NCBI GenBank assembly: GCA_021205095.1
Contig: JAJPYE010000042.1
Span: 1-60,199 of the forward strand
DNA: 60,199 bases
DNA from: Oscillospiraceae bacterium
GTDB taxonomy: Bacteria; Bacillota; Clostridia; Oscillospirales; Oscillospiraceae
Direction: 5' to 3'
Made by a program: the position numbers and the translations under genes. Of the stretch, positions 38,436 to 46,756 are shown one piece after another. Numbering within the stretch: the stretch's first letter is position 1; every line of letters starts with the position of its first letter. Under the pieces are notes generated by a model. The model had not been told where the DNA came from and searched no databases. It saw nothing but the letters and a program-made list of their open reading frames with translations.

Positions 38436-40472
38436 TTACATACCGCCGGAGGCTCCGCCCATGTTGCCGCCCATGTTGCCGCCCATATTGCCGTTCATGC
38501 CGCCGTCATAGGTCATACCGCTGTCTAAATCGGCGTCTGGCATGGTTCCGGTCGTGCTGTTGGAGACCGTTCCGCCGACCTCCGTGCTGGCTGTGTTGCC
38601 TCTGCCGCCGCCCATGTTGCCAGCCATGCCGCCCATACCGGCGGAGCCATAAATCAGGCTGCTCATGGTAACGGTGGTGGAAGCAGTTCCGGCGGTGATG
38701 GTGTAGCTCTCGCCTACGGTCAGGTCAGGGCAGCTGATGATAACGGTGCTGTAGGCCTTATCCGGGCTGAAGCTGGCCAGGACGCTGCCGCTGCTGTCCG
38801 CGATGGACAGGGCCGTCCCCGCCTGCTGGGTGGTCAGGCTCACGGTAATGACCCCCTGGGTGGAGGTGGAGCTGACGGATTCCTCCATGCCCCCGGCGCT
38901 GACGGCGATCAGAATGCCGCCGGTGATGACGCACTCGCCGTTAAAGTCCAGCGCGCCGTTCATGCTGTCCGTGGGGCCGGAGACATAGGTCTCTCCCCCG
39001 GAGATATACATACTGCCGTTGGAGTCCAGACCGTCGCCGCTGGCGTTCACATGGAGCGTGCCGCCGCTGATGGAGAGATACGCTCCCTCCGTAGCGGCAA
39101 ACATATCGCCGCCAAAGCCGCCGAAGCCGCTGCTGTCGTTGCCACCCGCGGCGTTCAGCCCGTCGTCGCTTGAAGTCACATAGATGGTTCCGCCGGTGAT
39201 GTCGATGGACAGGCCCTCCAGGCCCTCATAGCTCTGGGAGATGCTGATTTCGCCCCCGGATATGACCAGGGCGTTGTCCGCGTGGACACCGTCGTCCCCG
39301 GACTGAATGGTAAAGGTGCCGCCGGAGAGGGTCACGTTTCCGTTGCTGTGGAGGGCGTCGTCGCAGGCGTCGATGGTGAAGACGCCGTCGGAGATGGTGA
39401 TGCTCCCCTCCGCCTTCAGGCCCTTGGCGCTGACGCTGTCCTCCTGGGAGGCGCTCATGTTGTTCCAGTAGTCAAAGCCCATGCCGAAGCCGGTGACAGT
39501 CTGGGCCTCCCCGCTGCCCCCGCCGGTGGTGATGTCAAAGCTGCCGCCGCTGACGGTGAGATAGGCCCCGGCGCTGATGCCGTCCCCCTCGGCGGTGATA
39601 GTCAGGGATCCGCCGATGATATACACAAAGCCCAGCTCGGCATCGTCGTCGTTTTCCGCCTGGATGCCGTCCTTTCCGGCGGTGATGGCAATGCTGCCCC
39701 CGGCGATGCGGACGCTGTCGTTGGCTTGGATGCCGTGGCTGGCGGCGGTAATCGTATAGGCGCCGCTGGCGATGACCAGGTCGTCCTTGCCCACAATGCC
39801 GTGTCCGGCGGCGGCCTCGATGGTCAGGGAGCCGGTTCCGTTCAGGGTCAGGTCGTCTTTGGAGAAGATCACGCCGTCAATGCTGTTTTCGTCGATGTCG
39901 ATATATTCTCCGCCGTTTGCCAGGTAGTTTTCAGAGCCTTCGGCGGTGGTAATGAACACCTTGTCCGCCTGGCGGACATATATGGCGGCGGAGGAGGCAC
40001 TGGTGATGGAAACGCCGTCCAGCACGAGCTGTACCTTGTCAGCGTCGTCTATGTCAACAATAATCATGCCGTCATCCAATGTGCCGGAGAGGATATAGGT
40101 TCCCTCCTCCGTGATGGTCACGGTGCCGCCAGATATGCTGACGGCGCTGGAATCACAGGAGGCCGTGTCCCCGGACAGGGTGATATAAACGCTCTCGCTC
40201 TCATCATAGGTGACGCGCAAATCCCGGTCGGTAAACATATCGTCCGTGGAGACCGTGCTGTCGGCGGTTTCTGCGGCAAGGGTGACGGAAGCGGTCTCCT
40301 CGGCAGTGGTCTCGGCAGCCGTTTCCTCCACGGCGGGGGAGACAGCGGCGGTCTCCTCCGCGCCCGATTCCTCCGCCGAGGCGGCGCCGCAGCCTGCCAG
40401 CAGGGTAAGAGCCAGGCAGATGGCCAGGGTTTTATATAGCTTATGCGGTAAATTCCTGTGGGTATGCCTCAT
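38436..40472 (-). CDS. Carbohydrate-binding beta-helix lipoprotein (DUF4353/Cthe_2159-like)
   Basis: The 678-residue protein has a lipoprotein signal with lipobox LLAGC (Cys28). A Ser/Thr/Glu-rich linker follows, then repeated strand units such as ITISDGVFTIDACDDALHSN and LVISGGEISISQSYEG with many DDGxxA/SxG turns. This matches the Cthe_2159 family of calcium-binding right-handed beta-helix proteins that bind acidic polysaccharides. The tail is repetitive (NMGGNMGGNMGG) and ends in SGGM. ATG 40472 has GGGAGG upstream. It is the last gene of the VTC operon, 55 bases after DUF4956. The role is likely surface polymer binding. Confidence 0.8.
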   Translation of the reverse strand: MRHTHRNLPHKLYKTLAICLALTLLAGCGAASAEESGAEETAAVSPAVEETAAETTAEETASVTLAAETADSTVSTDDMFTDRDLRVTYDESESVYITLSGDTASCDSSAVSISGGTVTITEEGTYILSGTLDDGMIIVDIDDADKVQLVLDGVSITSASSAAIYVRQADKVFITTAEGSENYLANGGEYIDIDENSIDGVIFSKDDLTLNGTGSLTIEAAAGHGIVGKDDLVIASGAYTITAASHGIQANDSVRIAGGSIAITAGKDGIQAENDDDAELGFVYIIGGSLTITAEGDGISAGAYLTVSGGSFDITTGGGSGEAQTVTGFGMGFDYWNNMSASQEDSVSAKGLKAEGSITISDGVFTIDACDDALHSNGNVTLSGGTFTIQSGDDGVHADNALVISGGEISISQSYEGLEGLSIDITGGTIYVTSSDDGLNAAGGNDSSGFGGFGGDMFAATEGAYLSISGGTLHVNASGDGLDSNGSMYISGGETYVSGPTDSMNGALDFNGECVITGGILIAVSAGGMEESVSSTSTQGVITVSLTTQQAGTALSIADSSGSVLASFSPDKAYSTVIISCPDLTVGESYTITAGTASTTVTMSSLIYGSAGMGGMAGNMGGGRGNTASTEVGGTVSNSTTGTMPDADLDSGMTYDGGMNGNMGGNMGGNMGGASGGM

Positions 40473-40527
40473 GTTCAAAACCTCCCAATGATTGTGAAGC
40501 GGTGAATGGTGTTGTTCTTGCGGCTCA

Positions 40528-41223
40528 TTACAGCTCGCCCTGAGTCGTGGCCTGATGGGTCATGCTGATTTCCAGGTTGCCGTTGCGGCAGCGGAGCTTG
40601 TCGATGAACTCCTTCTCCTTGTCGCTGTCCCGCATGGTGACGTTGTAGGTCAGGCGGAACAGGCTTCCCATGTTGGTGGTCTTTACCTGCTCCAGCTCCC
40701 AGGCGGAGGTGTATTCCTCCAAAAGGGGCTGGAACACCTGGGTGTATTCCAGATCCTCCGGGATGGTGATGTGTAGCGTCCGATGGCGGGCGGCGTTTTT
40801 CTTCTCCCCGAAGTCCAGGGTGCTGTAAAGCATTCCCACCGCCCCCACAATGACCGTGAACAGGAGGGCGAAGGCCAGATACCCCATGCCGCAGATAAGC
40901 CCGGCCCCCATGGCGAGAAACAAGGCCCCGATCTCCCTGGCTGTGCCGGGGGCGGAGCGGAAGCGCACCAGGCTGAAGGCCCCGGCCACGGCTACGCCGG
41001 TTCCCACGTTGCCGTTGACCATCATAATGACCACGCATACCACCGCCGGAAGCACGGCCAGCGTGACCACAAAGCTCTTGGTGTAGCGGGTGCGGAACAT
41101 ATACATCAGCGCCCCGATCAGGCCGATGGCCAGCGCGCAGATCACGCACAGCAGAAAATCGCCTACGGAGATAACGCTGGCGGTGTCGGAATCGAAAAGT
41201 CCCCGGAAAATGTTTTCAAGCAT
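40528..41223 (-). CDS. DUF4956 membrane protein, VTC partner
   Basis: The 231-residue protein has four membrane segments in its first 135 residues, with the conserved loop GAFSLVRFRSAPGTAREIG, the family signature. A cytoplasmic alpha/beta domain follows (about 140-231). DUF4956 genes are very often next to VTC polyphosphate polymerase genes. The start overlaps the VTC stop by eight bases, so translation is coupled. It may form the membrane channel or anchor for a VTC-like polymerase; that is inference. Confidence 0.85.
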   Translation of the reverse strand: MLENIFRGLFDSDTASVISVGDFLLCVICALAIGLIGALMYMFRTRYTKSFVVTLAVLPAVVCVVIMMVNGNVGTGVAVAGAFSLVRFRSAPGTAREIGALFLAMGAGLICGMGYLAFALLFTVIVGAVGMLYSTLDFGEKKNAARHRTLHITIPEDLEYTQVFQPLLEEYTSAWELEQVKTTNMGSLFRLTYNVTMRDSDKEKEFIDKLRCRNGNLEISMTHQATTQGEL

Positions 41224-41935
41224 ATGCTACGCCCTCCTGTTTTTTTGCTGCCTGCACCTGGGCGTAGGCGGCGCCGTATTTGGAAAAGGATGTGCGGAAA
41301 ATGTGATTTTCTGTCAGGCAGTGGGTCATCCAAAGGGGGATCCCTGTGCCGGTCTTGATTTCCATCAGGGTTTGATCCTTTTGGAGCAGAGGAGTGCCGG
41401 AGGGTTCCTCCTGTAGGGACAGGCCGGATTCCCGATAGAGGATGTTCTCATCGAAGGTCACGCGGAAGTCCCCGCCGTCCAGCTCATAAAAGGCCTCCCG
41501 CTCATAGGACAGGAACATGGCCGGGTGCAGGGTGGGATAGAGATGGCGGAAGTAGTCGATCTCCTGGGCGATCTGGCTGTGAAGGGGGAGGGACTGGCCG
41601 CTCTCCAGGCAGGATTCCACCGTCTCGTCCGGCAGGGCCACCCGCCGCTTGTAGACGATGGAGTCGTATTTCTTTTTGATCTCCACAAAGACCAGATCCT
41701 CCGGCCCGGAGCGGTGATAGCTCCGCACCCGCAGCTTTTCCTTGTACAGGGGCTTTTCAATACTTCGGCGCACAAGAAGGAATGTGTCTGTGTCCAGATA
41801 TATGTTGCGGATGGTAGAGCGGCCATATTCATCCAGGGCCATATACGGCTCCATGGCGTGAAGAACCTGCTCTTTTTGATTTTTATTTAACAAATATTTT
41901 AATTCATGCCGCTTGAAGTTCTCCTGATAGACCAT
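41216..41935 (-). CDS. VTC-domain polyphosphate polymerase
   Basis: The 239-residue protein is a stand-alone VTC domain (a triphosphate-tunnel fold) like the catalytic part of yeast Vtc4, which makes polyphosphate from ATP. The N-terminus has RHELKYLLN (tunnel Arg, Glu and Lys). STIRNIYLDTD, KLRVRSYH and VFVEIKKKYDSIVYKRRV give the basic tunnel lining, and TLMEIKTGTGIPLWM gives the metal Glu. All key basic residues appear intact. It leads an operon with DUF4956 and a carbohydrate-binding lipoprotein. A TGTAAAG direct repeat lies 26 bases before the ATG. Confidence 0.85.
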   Translation of the reverse strand: MVYQENFKRHELKYLLNKNQKEQVLHAMEPYMALDEYGRSTIRNIYLDTDTFLLVRRSIEKPLYKEKLRVRSYHRSGPEDLVFVEIKKKYDSIVYKRRVALPDETVESCLESGQSLPLHSQIAQEIDYFRHLYPTLHPAMFLSYEREAFYELDGGDFRVTFDENILYRESGLSLQEEPSGTPLLQKDQTLMEIKTGTGIPLWMTHCLTENHIFRTSFSKYGAAYAQVQAAKKQEGVAYA

Positions 41936-41960
41936 ATGGGGAGTTCCCCTTTCCTGTTGT

Positions 41961-41978
41961 TGTAAAGAGAGTGTAAAG
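41961..41978. promoter_or_regulatory. Tandem TGTAAAG repeat, candidate response-regulator operator
   Basis: TGTAAAG at 41961-41967 and again at 41972-41978 are separated by four bases (11-bp period). Seven-base direct repeats with a four-base gap are the classic arrangement of OmpR/PhoB-family operators. The site lies between the VTC operon and the divergent OmpR-type regulator at 42164. The rest of 41936-42163 is AT-rich, with a possible -10 TACACT near 42115. Confidence 0.5.
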
Positions 41979-42163
41979 TTTGATTCTTAAATTCAGATTA
42001 AATCTATATTAATTTTTTGTAACATAGCGAGTTATGGTTTTTAGATTTCGACATCCTCCGATTGCGTGAGCAAATAATTTTTTCTGCTTTTAACCAAATT
42101 TAAGGTTCGTATGCTACACTAAGCGAGATATATAGAAATTCAGAGAAGGCAGGTCGATGGGAT

Positions 42164-42838
42164 ATGAAGCTGTTGCTGGTGGAGGATGAGCGGGCGCTGT
42201 CGCGGGCTGTCACCGTGATTTTAAAGAAGAATAATTACACCGTGGACACGGCCTATGACGGGGTGGAGGCCCTGGAATACCTGGAGGCCGGAGGCTACGA
42301 CGGGGTGGTTATGGACATTATGATGCCGAAGATGGACGGCATTACCGTCCTGACCCGCATGAGGGAGCGGGGAGATCGGACGCCGGTGCTGCTGCTTACC
42401 GCCAAGGCGGAGATAGACGACAAGGTGCAGGGCCTGGACAAGGGGGCCAATGACTACCTGACAAAGCCTTTCGCCGTGAAGGAGCTGCTGGCCCGTATCC
42501 GGGCCATGACCCGCACCCAGACCGCCCAGGCAAACTCCAAGCTCCAGGTGGGGAACATCACCCTGGACAGCGCTACCTTTGAGCTAAGCTCCCCCACGGG
42601 AAGCTTCCGGCTGGCGAACAAGGAGTTTCAGGTCATGGAGCTGCTGATGCGCTCGCCCACCACCCTGATTTCCACGGAGCGGTTCATGGAGCAGGTGTGG
42701 GGCTATGACAGCGAGGCCGAGGTAAACGTGGTGTGGGTATACATTTCCTATCTGCGGAAAAAGCTGGCCGCTCTCCACGCGGACATACAAATCAAGGCCA
42801 CCCGCAACGTGGGCTACTGCCTGGAGGAGCTGACATGA
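42164..42838 (+). CDS. OmpR/PhoB-family response regulator
   Basis: The 224-residue protein has a receiver domain with phospho-acceptor D51 in VVMDIMMPKMDG, acidic pocket E7-D8, and the conserved Lys in LTKPFAVKE (K101). A winged-helix DNA-binding domain follows (about 125-224) with FELSSPTGSFRLANKEFQVM and EVNVVWVYISYLRKKL. Its stop overlaps the kinase start by four bases. A tandem repeat at 41961-41978 is a plausible binding site. Confidence 0.92.
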   Translation: MKLLLVEDERALSRAVTVILKKNNYTVDTAYDGVEALEYLEAGGYDGVVMDIMMPKMDGITVLTRMRERGDRTPVLLLTAKAEIDDKVQGLDKGANDYLTKPFAVKELLARIRAMTRTQTAQANSKLQVGNITLDSATFELSSPTGSFRLANKEFQVMELLMRSPTTLISTERFMEQVWGYDSEAEVNVVWVYISYLRKKLAALHADIQIKATRNVGYCLEELT

Positions 42839-44115
42839 TACGCCGCCTGCAAATCAAGCTGATCACCACAGCCATGCTGTCCCTGGCGCTGGTGCTGGCC
42901 GTTATTTTCGGCATTGTGGCCCTGCGAAGCTTCCGCACTGTGGCTTCTAATGCAGACGAGATACTGGACATCCTGGCAGAGAACGAGGGACAGTTTCCTG
43001 ACACGGACATCGCAGCCTATATGGACGGCGGGGAGCTATGGAGCTTCAGCAATTATAATTATGAGGAAATCCCCTATGAGTCCCGGTATTTCTCCGTCAT
43101 GCTGACCAAAGATGGTGGGGCGCTTTCCGCCGACCTGGGCCAGATTGCCGCCGTGGATGAAACCGACGCTATGGATTACGCCCACACGGTTCTGGATGGG
43201 GGCCGGGAGCGGGGCTTTATAGAGGGGTACCGCTATATCGTCCAGACGCTGGACGACGGCGCGGTTCGCATTATCTTTCTGGATTGCGGCAGACTGCTGT
43301 CCACGTATCGCCTGGGACTTTTCACCACCGTCGTGGTGACGGTGGCTGGCCTGGCCGCCGTGCTGCTGGTGATGATGCTGCTGTCCAAGCGGATCATACG
43401 GCCCATTGTGGAGAGCTATGAAAAGCAGCGTCGGTTCATCACCGACGCCGGACACGAGATAAAAACCCCCCTGACCATCATCGACGCGGACGCGGAGGTG
43501 CTGGCCATGGAGCTGGGGGAGGAAAACGAATGGCTTCTGGACATCCAGACCCAGACCCACCGGCTGACGGAGCTGACGAAAAGCCTGATTTTCCTGTCCC
43601 GTATGCAGGAGGACGTCGGCCAGGAGCAGATGATCGACTTCCCTGTCTCCGACGTGGTCAGCGAGACGGCCCAGTCCTTCCAGTCCCTTGCCAAGACCCA
43701 GGACAAGGTGCTGATGTGCCAGGTGCAGCCGCTGCTGACCCTGCGGGGGGACGAGAAGGGGGTTCGCCAGCTTGTCTCCATCCTGCTGGACAACGCCCTG
43801 AAATATTCCCCCCAGGGGGGCGTTATCCTGCTGACGCTGGGCAAGGCGGGGAAGGCCAATCTCCAGCTCAGCGTGGAAAACCCCGCCCCCAACCTGACCA
43901 AAAAGGACATGGAGCATATGTTTGACCGCTTCTACCGGGGGGATGAGTCCCACAACTCCCAGACCGGGGGCTACGGCATTGGCCTGTCCATTGCCAAGGC
44001 CATTGTGTCGGCCCAGCGGGGGCGCATTGCCGCCGCCTCCAGGGAAAACGGCAACCTGGTCATCACCATCACCCTGCCCGGTCTTGTGACCGAGAGTCCA
44101 CAGAAAGGTGAATAA
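42835..44115 (+). CDS. Membrane sensor histidine kinase
   Basis: The 426-residue kinase has two membrane segments (about 9-31 and 160-185) around an external sensor domain of about 125 residues, rich in Asp/Glu and Tyr. A short linker leads to the HisKA box GHEIKTPLT with the phospho-His near residue 206, then the HATPase domain with N box LLDNALKYS, and F/G2 boxes MFDRFYRGD and GYGIGLSIAKAIV. There is no clear HAMP domain. The stimulus is unknown. It pairs with the regulator upstream. Confidence 0.9.
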   Translation: MIRRLQIKLITTAMLSLALVLAVIFGIVALRSFRTVASNADEILDILAENEGQFPDTDIAAYMDGGELWSFSNYNYEEIPYESRYFSVMLTKDGGALSADLGQIAAVDETDAMDYAHTVLDGGRERGFIEGYRYIVQTLDDGAVRIIFLDCGRLLSTYRLGLFTTVVVTVAGLAAVLLVMMLLSKRIIRPIVESYEKQRRFITDAGHEIKTPLTIIDADAEVLAMELGEENEWLLDIQTQTHRLTELTKSLIFLSRMQEDVGQEQMIDFPVSDVVSETAQSFQSLAKTQDKVLMCQVQPLLTLRGDEKGVRQLVSILLDNALKYSPQGGVILLTLGKAGKANLQLSVENPAPNLTKKDMEHMFDRFYRGDESHNSQTGGYGIGLSIAKAIVSAQRGRIAAASRENGNLVITITLPGLVTESPQKGE

Positions 44116-44118
44116 ACC

Positions 44119-44736
44119 ATGACACTGGAAGAATTTTACGGCCCCGCCCTGCCCGTGCTACGGACGGCGGAGGCGCATATTCTGGAGCTGATCGCCCAGT
44201 CTCCCTATTCTCAGGAGACGGAGGAGGGCTTGCAGTCCGTTCTCTATTGCCGCTCCCGGCTGAAAAGCCCGGAGAGCATGACGAAAAAGCTCCAAAAGCG
44301 GGGCTTTCCCGTCACTGTGGAGAGCGCCCTCACAAACGTCCACGACGCGGTAGGCGTCCGGGCCGTCTGCGCGTTCACAGACGATGTTTACGGCCTGTAT
44401 GCCTGGCTGCTCCAGCAGCCCTCCCTGACGGTGACGGAGGTGAAGGACTATATCGCCTTCCCCAAGTCCAACGGCTACCGAAGCCTGCACCTGATCCTGA
44501 AAATAGATGAAGGCCCCGGCGCGGGCGTGACCGTGGAGCTGCAAATCCGCACCATCGCCACCGACTGCTGGGCCGCCCTGGAGCATCAGATAAAATACAA
44601 GCGGGAGGTCAGCCACGCGGAGCTGATGGAGGACGAGCTGAAGCGCTGCGCTGATGAGATCGCCTCCGTAGACCTGTCCATGCAGACCCTGCGGGACATC
44701 ATCCGCGCAGACGTGGACGCGGACGTTATGGCATAA
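44119..44736 (+). CDS. Small alarmone synthetase (RelA/SpoT domain only)
   Basis: The 205-residue protein consists of a (p)ppGpp synthetase domain without HD, TGS or ACT parts. It has SRLKSPESMTKKLQKRG (ATP-binding basic loop), VGVRAVCAFTDDVYGLYAWL, DYIAFPKSNGYRSLHLIL (the GTP-binding Tyr-Arg-Ser-Leu-His motif) and VELQIRT with WAALEHQIKYK. These match the YjbM/SAS1-type fold. It starts three bases after the kinase stop, so it is expressed with the two-component system, giving a signal-specific alarmone source apart from Rel. Confidence 0.85.
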   Translation: MTLEEFYGPALPVLRTAEAHILELIAQSPYSQETEEGLQSVLYCRSRLKSPESMTKKLQKRGFPVTVESALTNVHDAVGVRAVCAFTDDVYGLYAWLLQQPSLTVTEVKDYIAFPKSNGYRSLHLILKIDEGPGAGVTVELQIRTIATDCWAALEHQIKYKREVSHAELMEDELKRCADEIASVDLSMQTLRDIIRADVDADVMA

Positions 44737-44752
44737 AAGAATACACATAAAA

Positions 44753-44791
44753 GCCCTCGGCACAGAATTTTCCGTGCCGGGGGCGATTTTA
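44753..44791. terminator. Convergent terminator
   Basis: GCCCTCGGCAC (44753-44763) pairs with GTGCCGGGGGC (44774-44784), followed by GATTTTA. A-rich sequence on the left would also serve the minus-strand gene ending at 44802. Confidence 0.7.
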
Positions 44792-44801
44792 TTGCCGCTT
44801 G

Positions 44802-45686
44802 TCACATGGAGTCCTCGTTGACCCGTTCGGGGATCTTTTCCAGCTCCTCCGGGTTTGTCAGGTAGTAGCGGAAGTATTTGAAGGCGGAGCCGATATAGGC
44901 GCTGTCCGCAATGCGGCTGTCGAAGGAGACGGTGTAGTCCACATATTTTTTCTCCTGCAAATGACCGGCCTTATCCAGCTCCGTGGCGGTGCGCAGGCGG
45001 CCAATGGAAAGGCTCACCGGCAAAGCGCCCATGCTGTTAATGCTCCGGGTGATGGAGGGCAGGGCGTAGCTCCCCTCGTTGGAGATAACGGCGGAGCCGT
45101 GGAAGGGGCTGCGATCCAGCCAGCTCCGCCGCATCCAGCCGTGATAATCCATCCACTCCAGAACGGTCAGGCCGAACCGCAGCAGGAACCGGGGGGTTTT
45201 GATCAGCGTGGAGGACAGCCGCTCGATCTGGTTGGACTCCTCGTCCGCCCGGATATTGTCCAGGGTGGAGTTTATCTTGCGGAACACGTCCTGCACCGTG
45301 TCCGTGGGAAGAAAGCGAACCGTTACCGCCAGGGCCCCCGCATCCGCCGGGCCGCCCCGGCCAGAGGAGAGAACGATGTCTATGCTGTCCCTGGCATATA
45401 GATACCGGCCCGCCACGAAGCGGTTCAGGGCCGGACGCACCGCCAGCATGCGCACATAAGCGGCGATGACGATGTGCAGCAGGGAAATGTCCTCGTTCCC
45501 TTCACGCCGCTGGGCGCGGAGATATTTTTCAATGGCGCTGACCTCGATCTGGTCGGTGAAGCTGTTCACCGCGTCGCTGGGGCGGCGCATGATAAAGGGG
45601 GTGAGCTGGAAGGACGGGGATATGGTGCGCAGCCGTCTGCCGTCCCGCCGGTCGCCCATCCGCCGCTGAGGGTATTGTTCTGGCAT
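44802..45686 (-). CDS. E2/chloramphenicol-acetyltransferase-like protein lacking the catalytic His
   Basis: The 294-residue protein resembles the catalytic domain of 2-oxo acid dehydrogenase E2 chains (CAT-like fold), with no lipoyl or E1/E3-binding domain. The normal motif SFDHRVxDGA reads SFDSRIADSA: Ser257 replaces the catalytic His and DG becomes DS. Recognisable fold text includes IKTPRFLLRFGLTVLEWMD and AVISNEGSYALPSITRSINS near the trimer channel. No dehydrogenase genes are nearby. Acyl transfer by the classic mechanism is unlikely; a binding or structural role is inferred. It is monocistronic, with a ribosome site AAGAGG. Confidence 0.7.
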   Translation of the reverse strand: MPEQYPQRRMGDRRDGRRLRTISPSFQLTPFIMRRPSDAVNSFTDQIEVSAIEKYLRAQRREGNEDISLLHIVIAAYVRMLAVRPALNRFVAGRYLYARDSIDIVLSSGRGGPADAGALAVTVRFLPTDTVQDVFRKINSTLDNIRADEESNQIERLSSTLIKTPRFLLRFGLTVLEWMDYHGWMRRSWLDRSPFHGSAVISNEGSYALPSITRSINSMGALPVSLSIGRLRTATELDKAGHLQEKKYVDYTVSFDSRIADSAYIGSAFKYFRYYLTNPEELEKIPERVNEDSM

Positions 45687-45727
45687 AGGGTACCTCTTGC
45701 TTTTTCGCCGAAAGGGCGTTTTTCCCT

Positions 45728-45756
45728 ATTATACATGAAATTGCGCCTGGAAACAA
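45728..45756 (-). promoter_or_regulatory. Promoter of the E2-like gene
   Basis: On the minus strand: TTGTTT (45751-45756), 17-bp spacer, TATAAT (45728-45733). Confidence 0.65.
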
Positions 45757-45891
45757 GATGGAGCGGGGCCGCCGTTTTCGCTTTTGGCCGTATCCGGCAA
45801 TCCAGAAAGGTCGGCCCGATGGGTTATAATCAGGTATTCCCTGTTCATACAATATAAAATACACAGCCATGCGGCAGGAGGACATACCACT

Positions 45892-46725
45892 ATGAAGATA
45901 ACGGAAAAGGTCATCCGGGCGTTTTCGGATCATCTGAGCCGGGAGGAGCGCGCCCCGGCCACTATAGAAAAATACACCCACGCCCTGCGGACGCTGGCGC
46001 GGTTTCTGGACGGCGGGGCCCTGACCAAGGAGGGGCTGCTGGCCTTTCGGGAGCGGCTTCAAACCGATGTGCTTCCCCAGACGGTGAACGGCTATATCTC
46101 TGCCGTCAACGCCTTTCTCATCTTTCAGAATCTGGACGGCATGAAGCTGCGCCACCTGCGGGTGCAGCGGCAGCCCTTTCGCTCGGCGGAGCGGGAGCTG
46201 ACCCGCCGGGAATATGAGCGGCTGGTGGAGACGGCCAGAGCGCAGGGGAAGGTCAGACTCCACCACATTCTGATCACCCTGGCCAGCACCGGCATACGCA
46301 TTGGGGAGCTGCCCGCCATCACGGTGAAGGCTGTGAAAAACGGCAGAGCCGTGATAAGCCTGAAAGGAAAAAACCGGGTCATTCTCATCCCCGGCGAGCT
46401 GAGGGGAAAGCTTCTGGCCTTTATCCGCCGGGAGGGCATCTCCTCCGGCCCGGTGTTCCGCACCCGCAGCGGACAGCCTGTGAACCGCTCCAACGTCCTG
46501 CACGAGATGAAGGCCCTGTGCGGGGCCGCCCGCGTCGCTCCGGAAAAGGTGTTTCCCCATAACCTGCGGCACCTGTTTGCCCAGCTTTTTTACAGCGCGG
46601 AGAAGAACCTTGCCCACCTGGCGGACGTGCTGGGCCACACCCGCATAGAGACCACCCGGCTTTATATCGCCTCCAGCGAGCGGGTTTATCAGCGCGCCAT
46701 GGGCCAACTCCACCTGGTGATATAA
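45892..46725 (+). CDS. Tyrosine recombinase (XerC/D-like), candidate DNA invertase
   Basis: The 277-residue phage-integrase-family protein has an N-terminal SAM-like core-binding domain (about 5-90, SREERAPATIEKYTHALRTL) and a catalytic domain. The catalytic residues are visible: Arg in ASTGIRIGELPA near 136, Lys in LKGKNRV, HxxR in PHNLRHLFAQ, His in LGHTRIETT and the nucleophile Tyr in RLYIASSERV near 258. It ends three bases before an 11-6-11 recombination site and 325 bases before an adhesin gene, so it probably inverts the segment between them. GCAGGAGG precedes ATG 45892. TATAAT at 45825-45830 may be its -10. Confidence 0.88.
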   Translation: MKITEKVIRAFSDHLSREERAPATIEKYTHALRTLARFLDGGALTKEGLLAFRERLQTDVLPQTVNGYISAVNAFLIFQNLDGMKLRHLRVQRQPFRSAERELTRREYERLVETARAQGKVRLHHILITLASTGIRIGELPAITVKAVKNGRAVISLKGKNRVILIPGELRGKLLAFIRREGISSGPVFRTRSGQPVNRSNVLHEMKALCGAARVAPEKVFPHNLRHLFAQLFYSAEKNLAHLADVLGHTRIETTRLYIASSERVYQRAMGQLHLVI

Positions 46726-46728
46726 AAA

Positions 46729-46756
46729 TCACCTCAGAACAATCATTCTGAGGTGA
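46729..46756 (+). repeat. Left recombination site (11-6-11, dif-like) of an invertible segment
   Basis: The arms TCACCTCAGAA (46729-46739) and TTCTGAGGTGA (46746-46756) are perfect inverted repeats around core CAATCA (46740-46745), the geometry of tyrosine-recombinase crossover sites. Compared in inverse orientation, 24 of 28 bases match the right site and the 16 central bases are identical. On the minus strand the stem is followed by TTTTTATA, so it also makes a rho-independent terminator. Confidence 0.8.

Noticed and set aside
38458-38510. Short tandem repeats that could suggest a CRISPR or minisatellite
   Set aside because: They encode the NMGG repeats at the C-terminus of the carbohydrate-binding lipoprotein and have no spacers.
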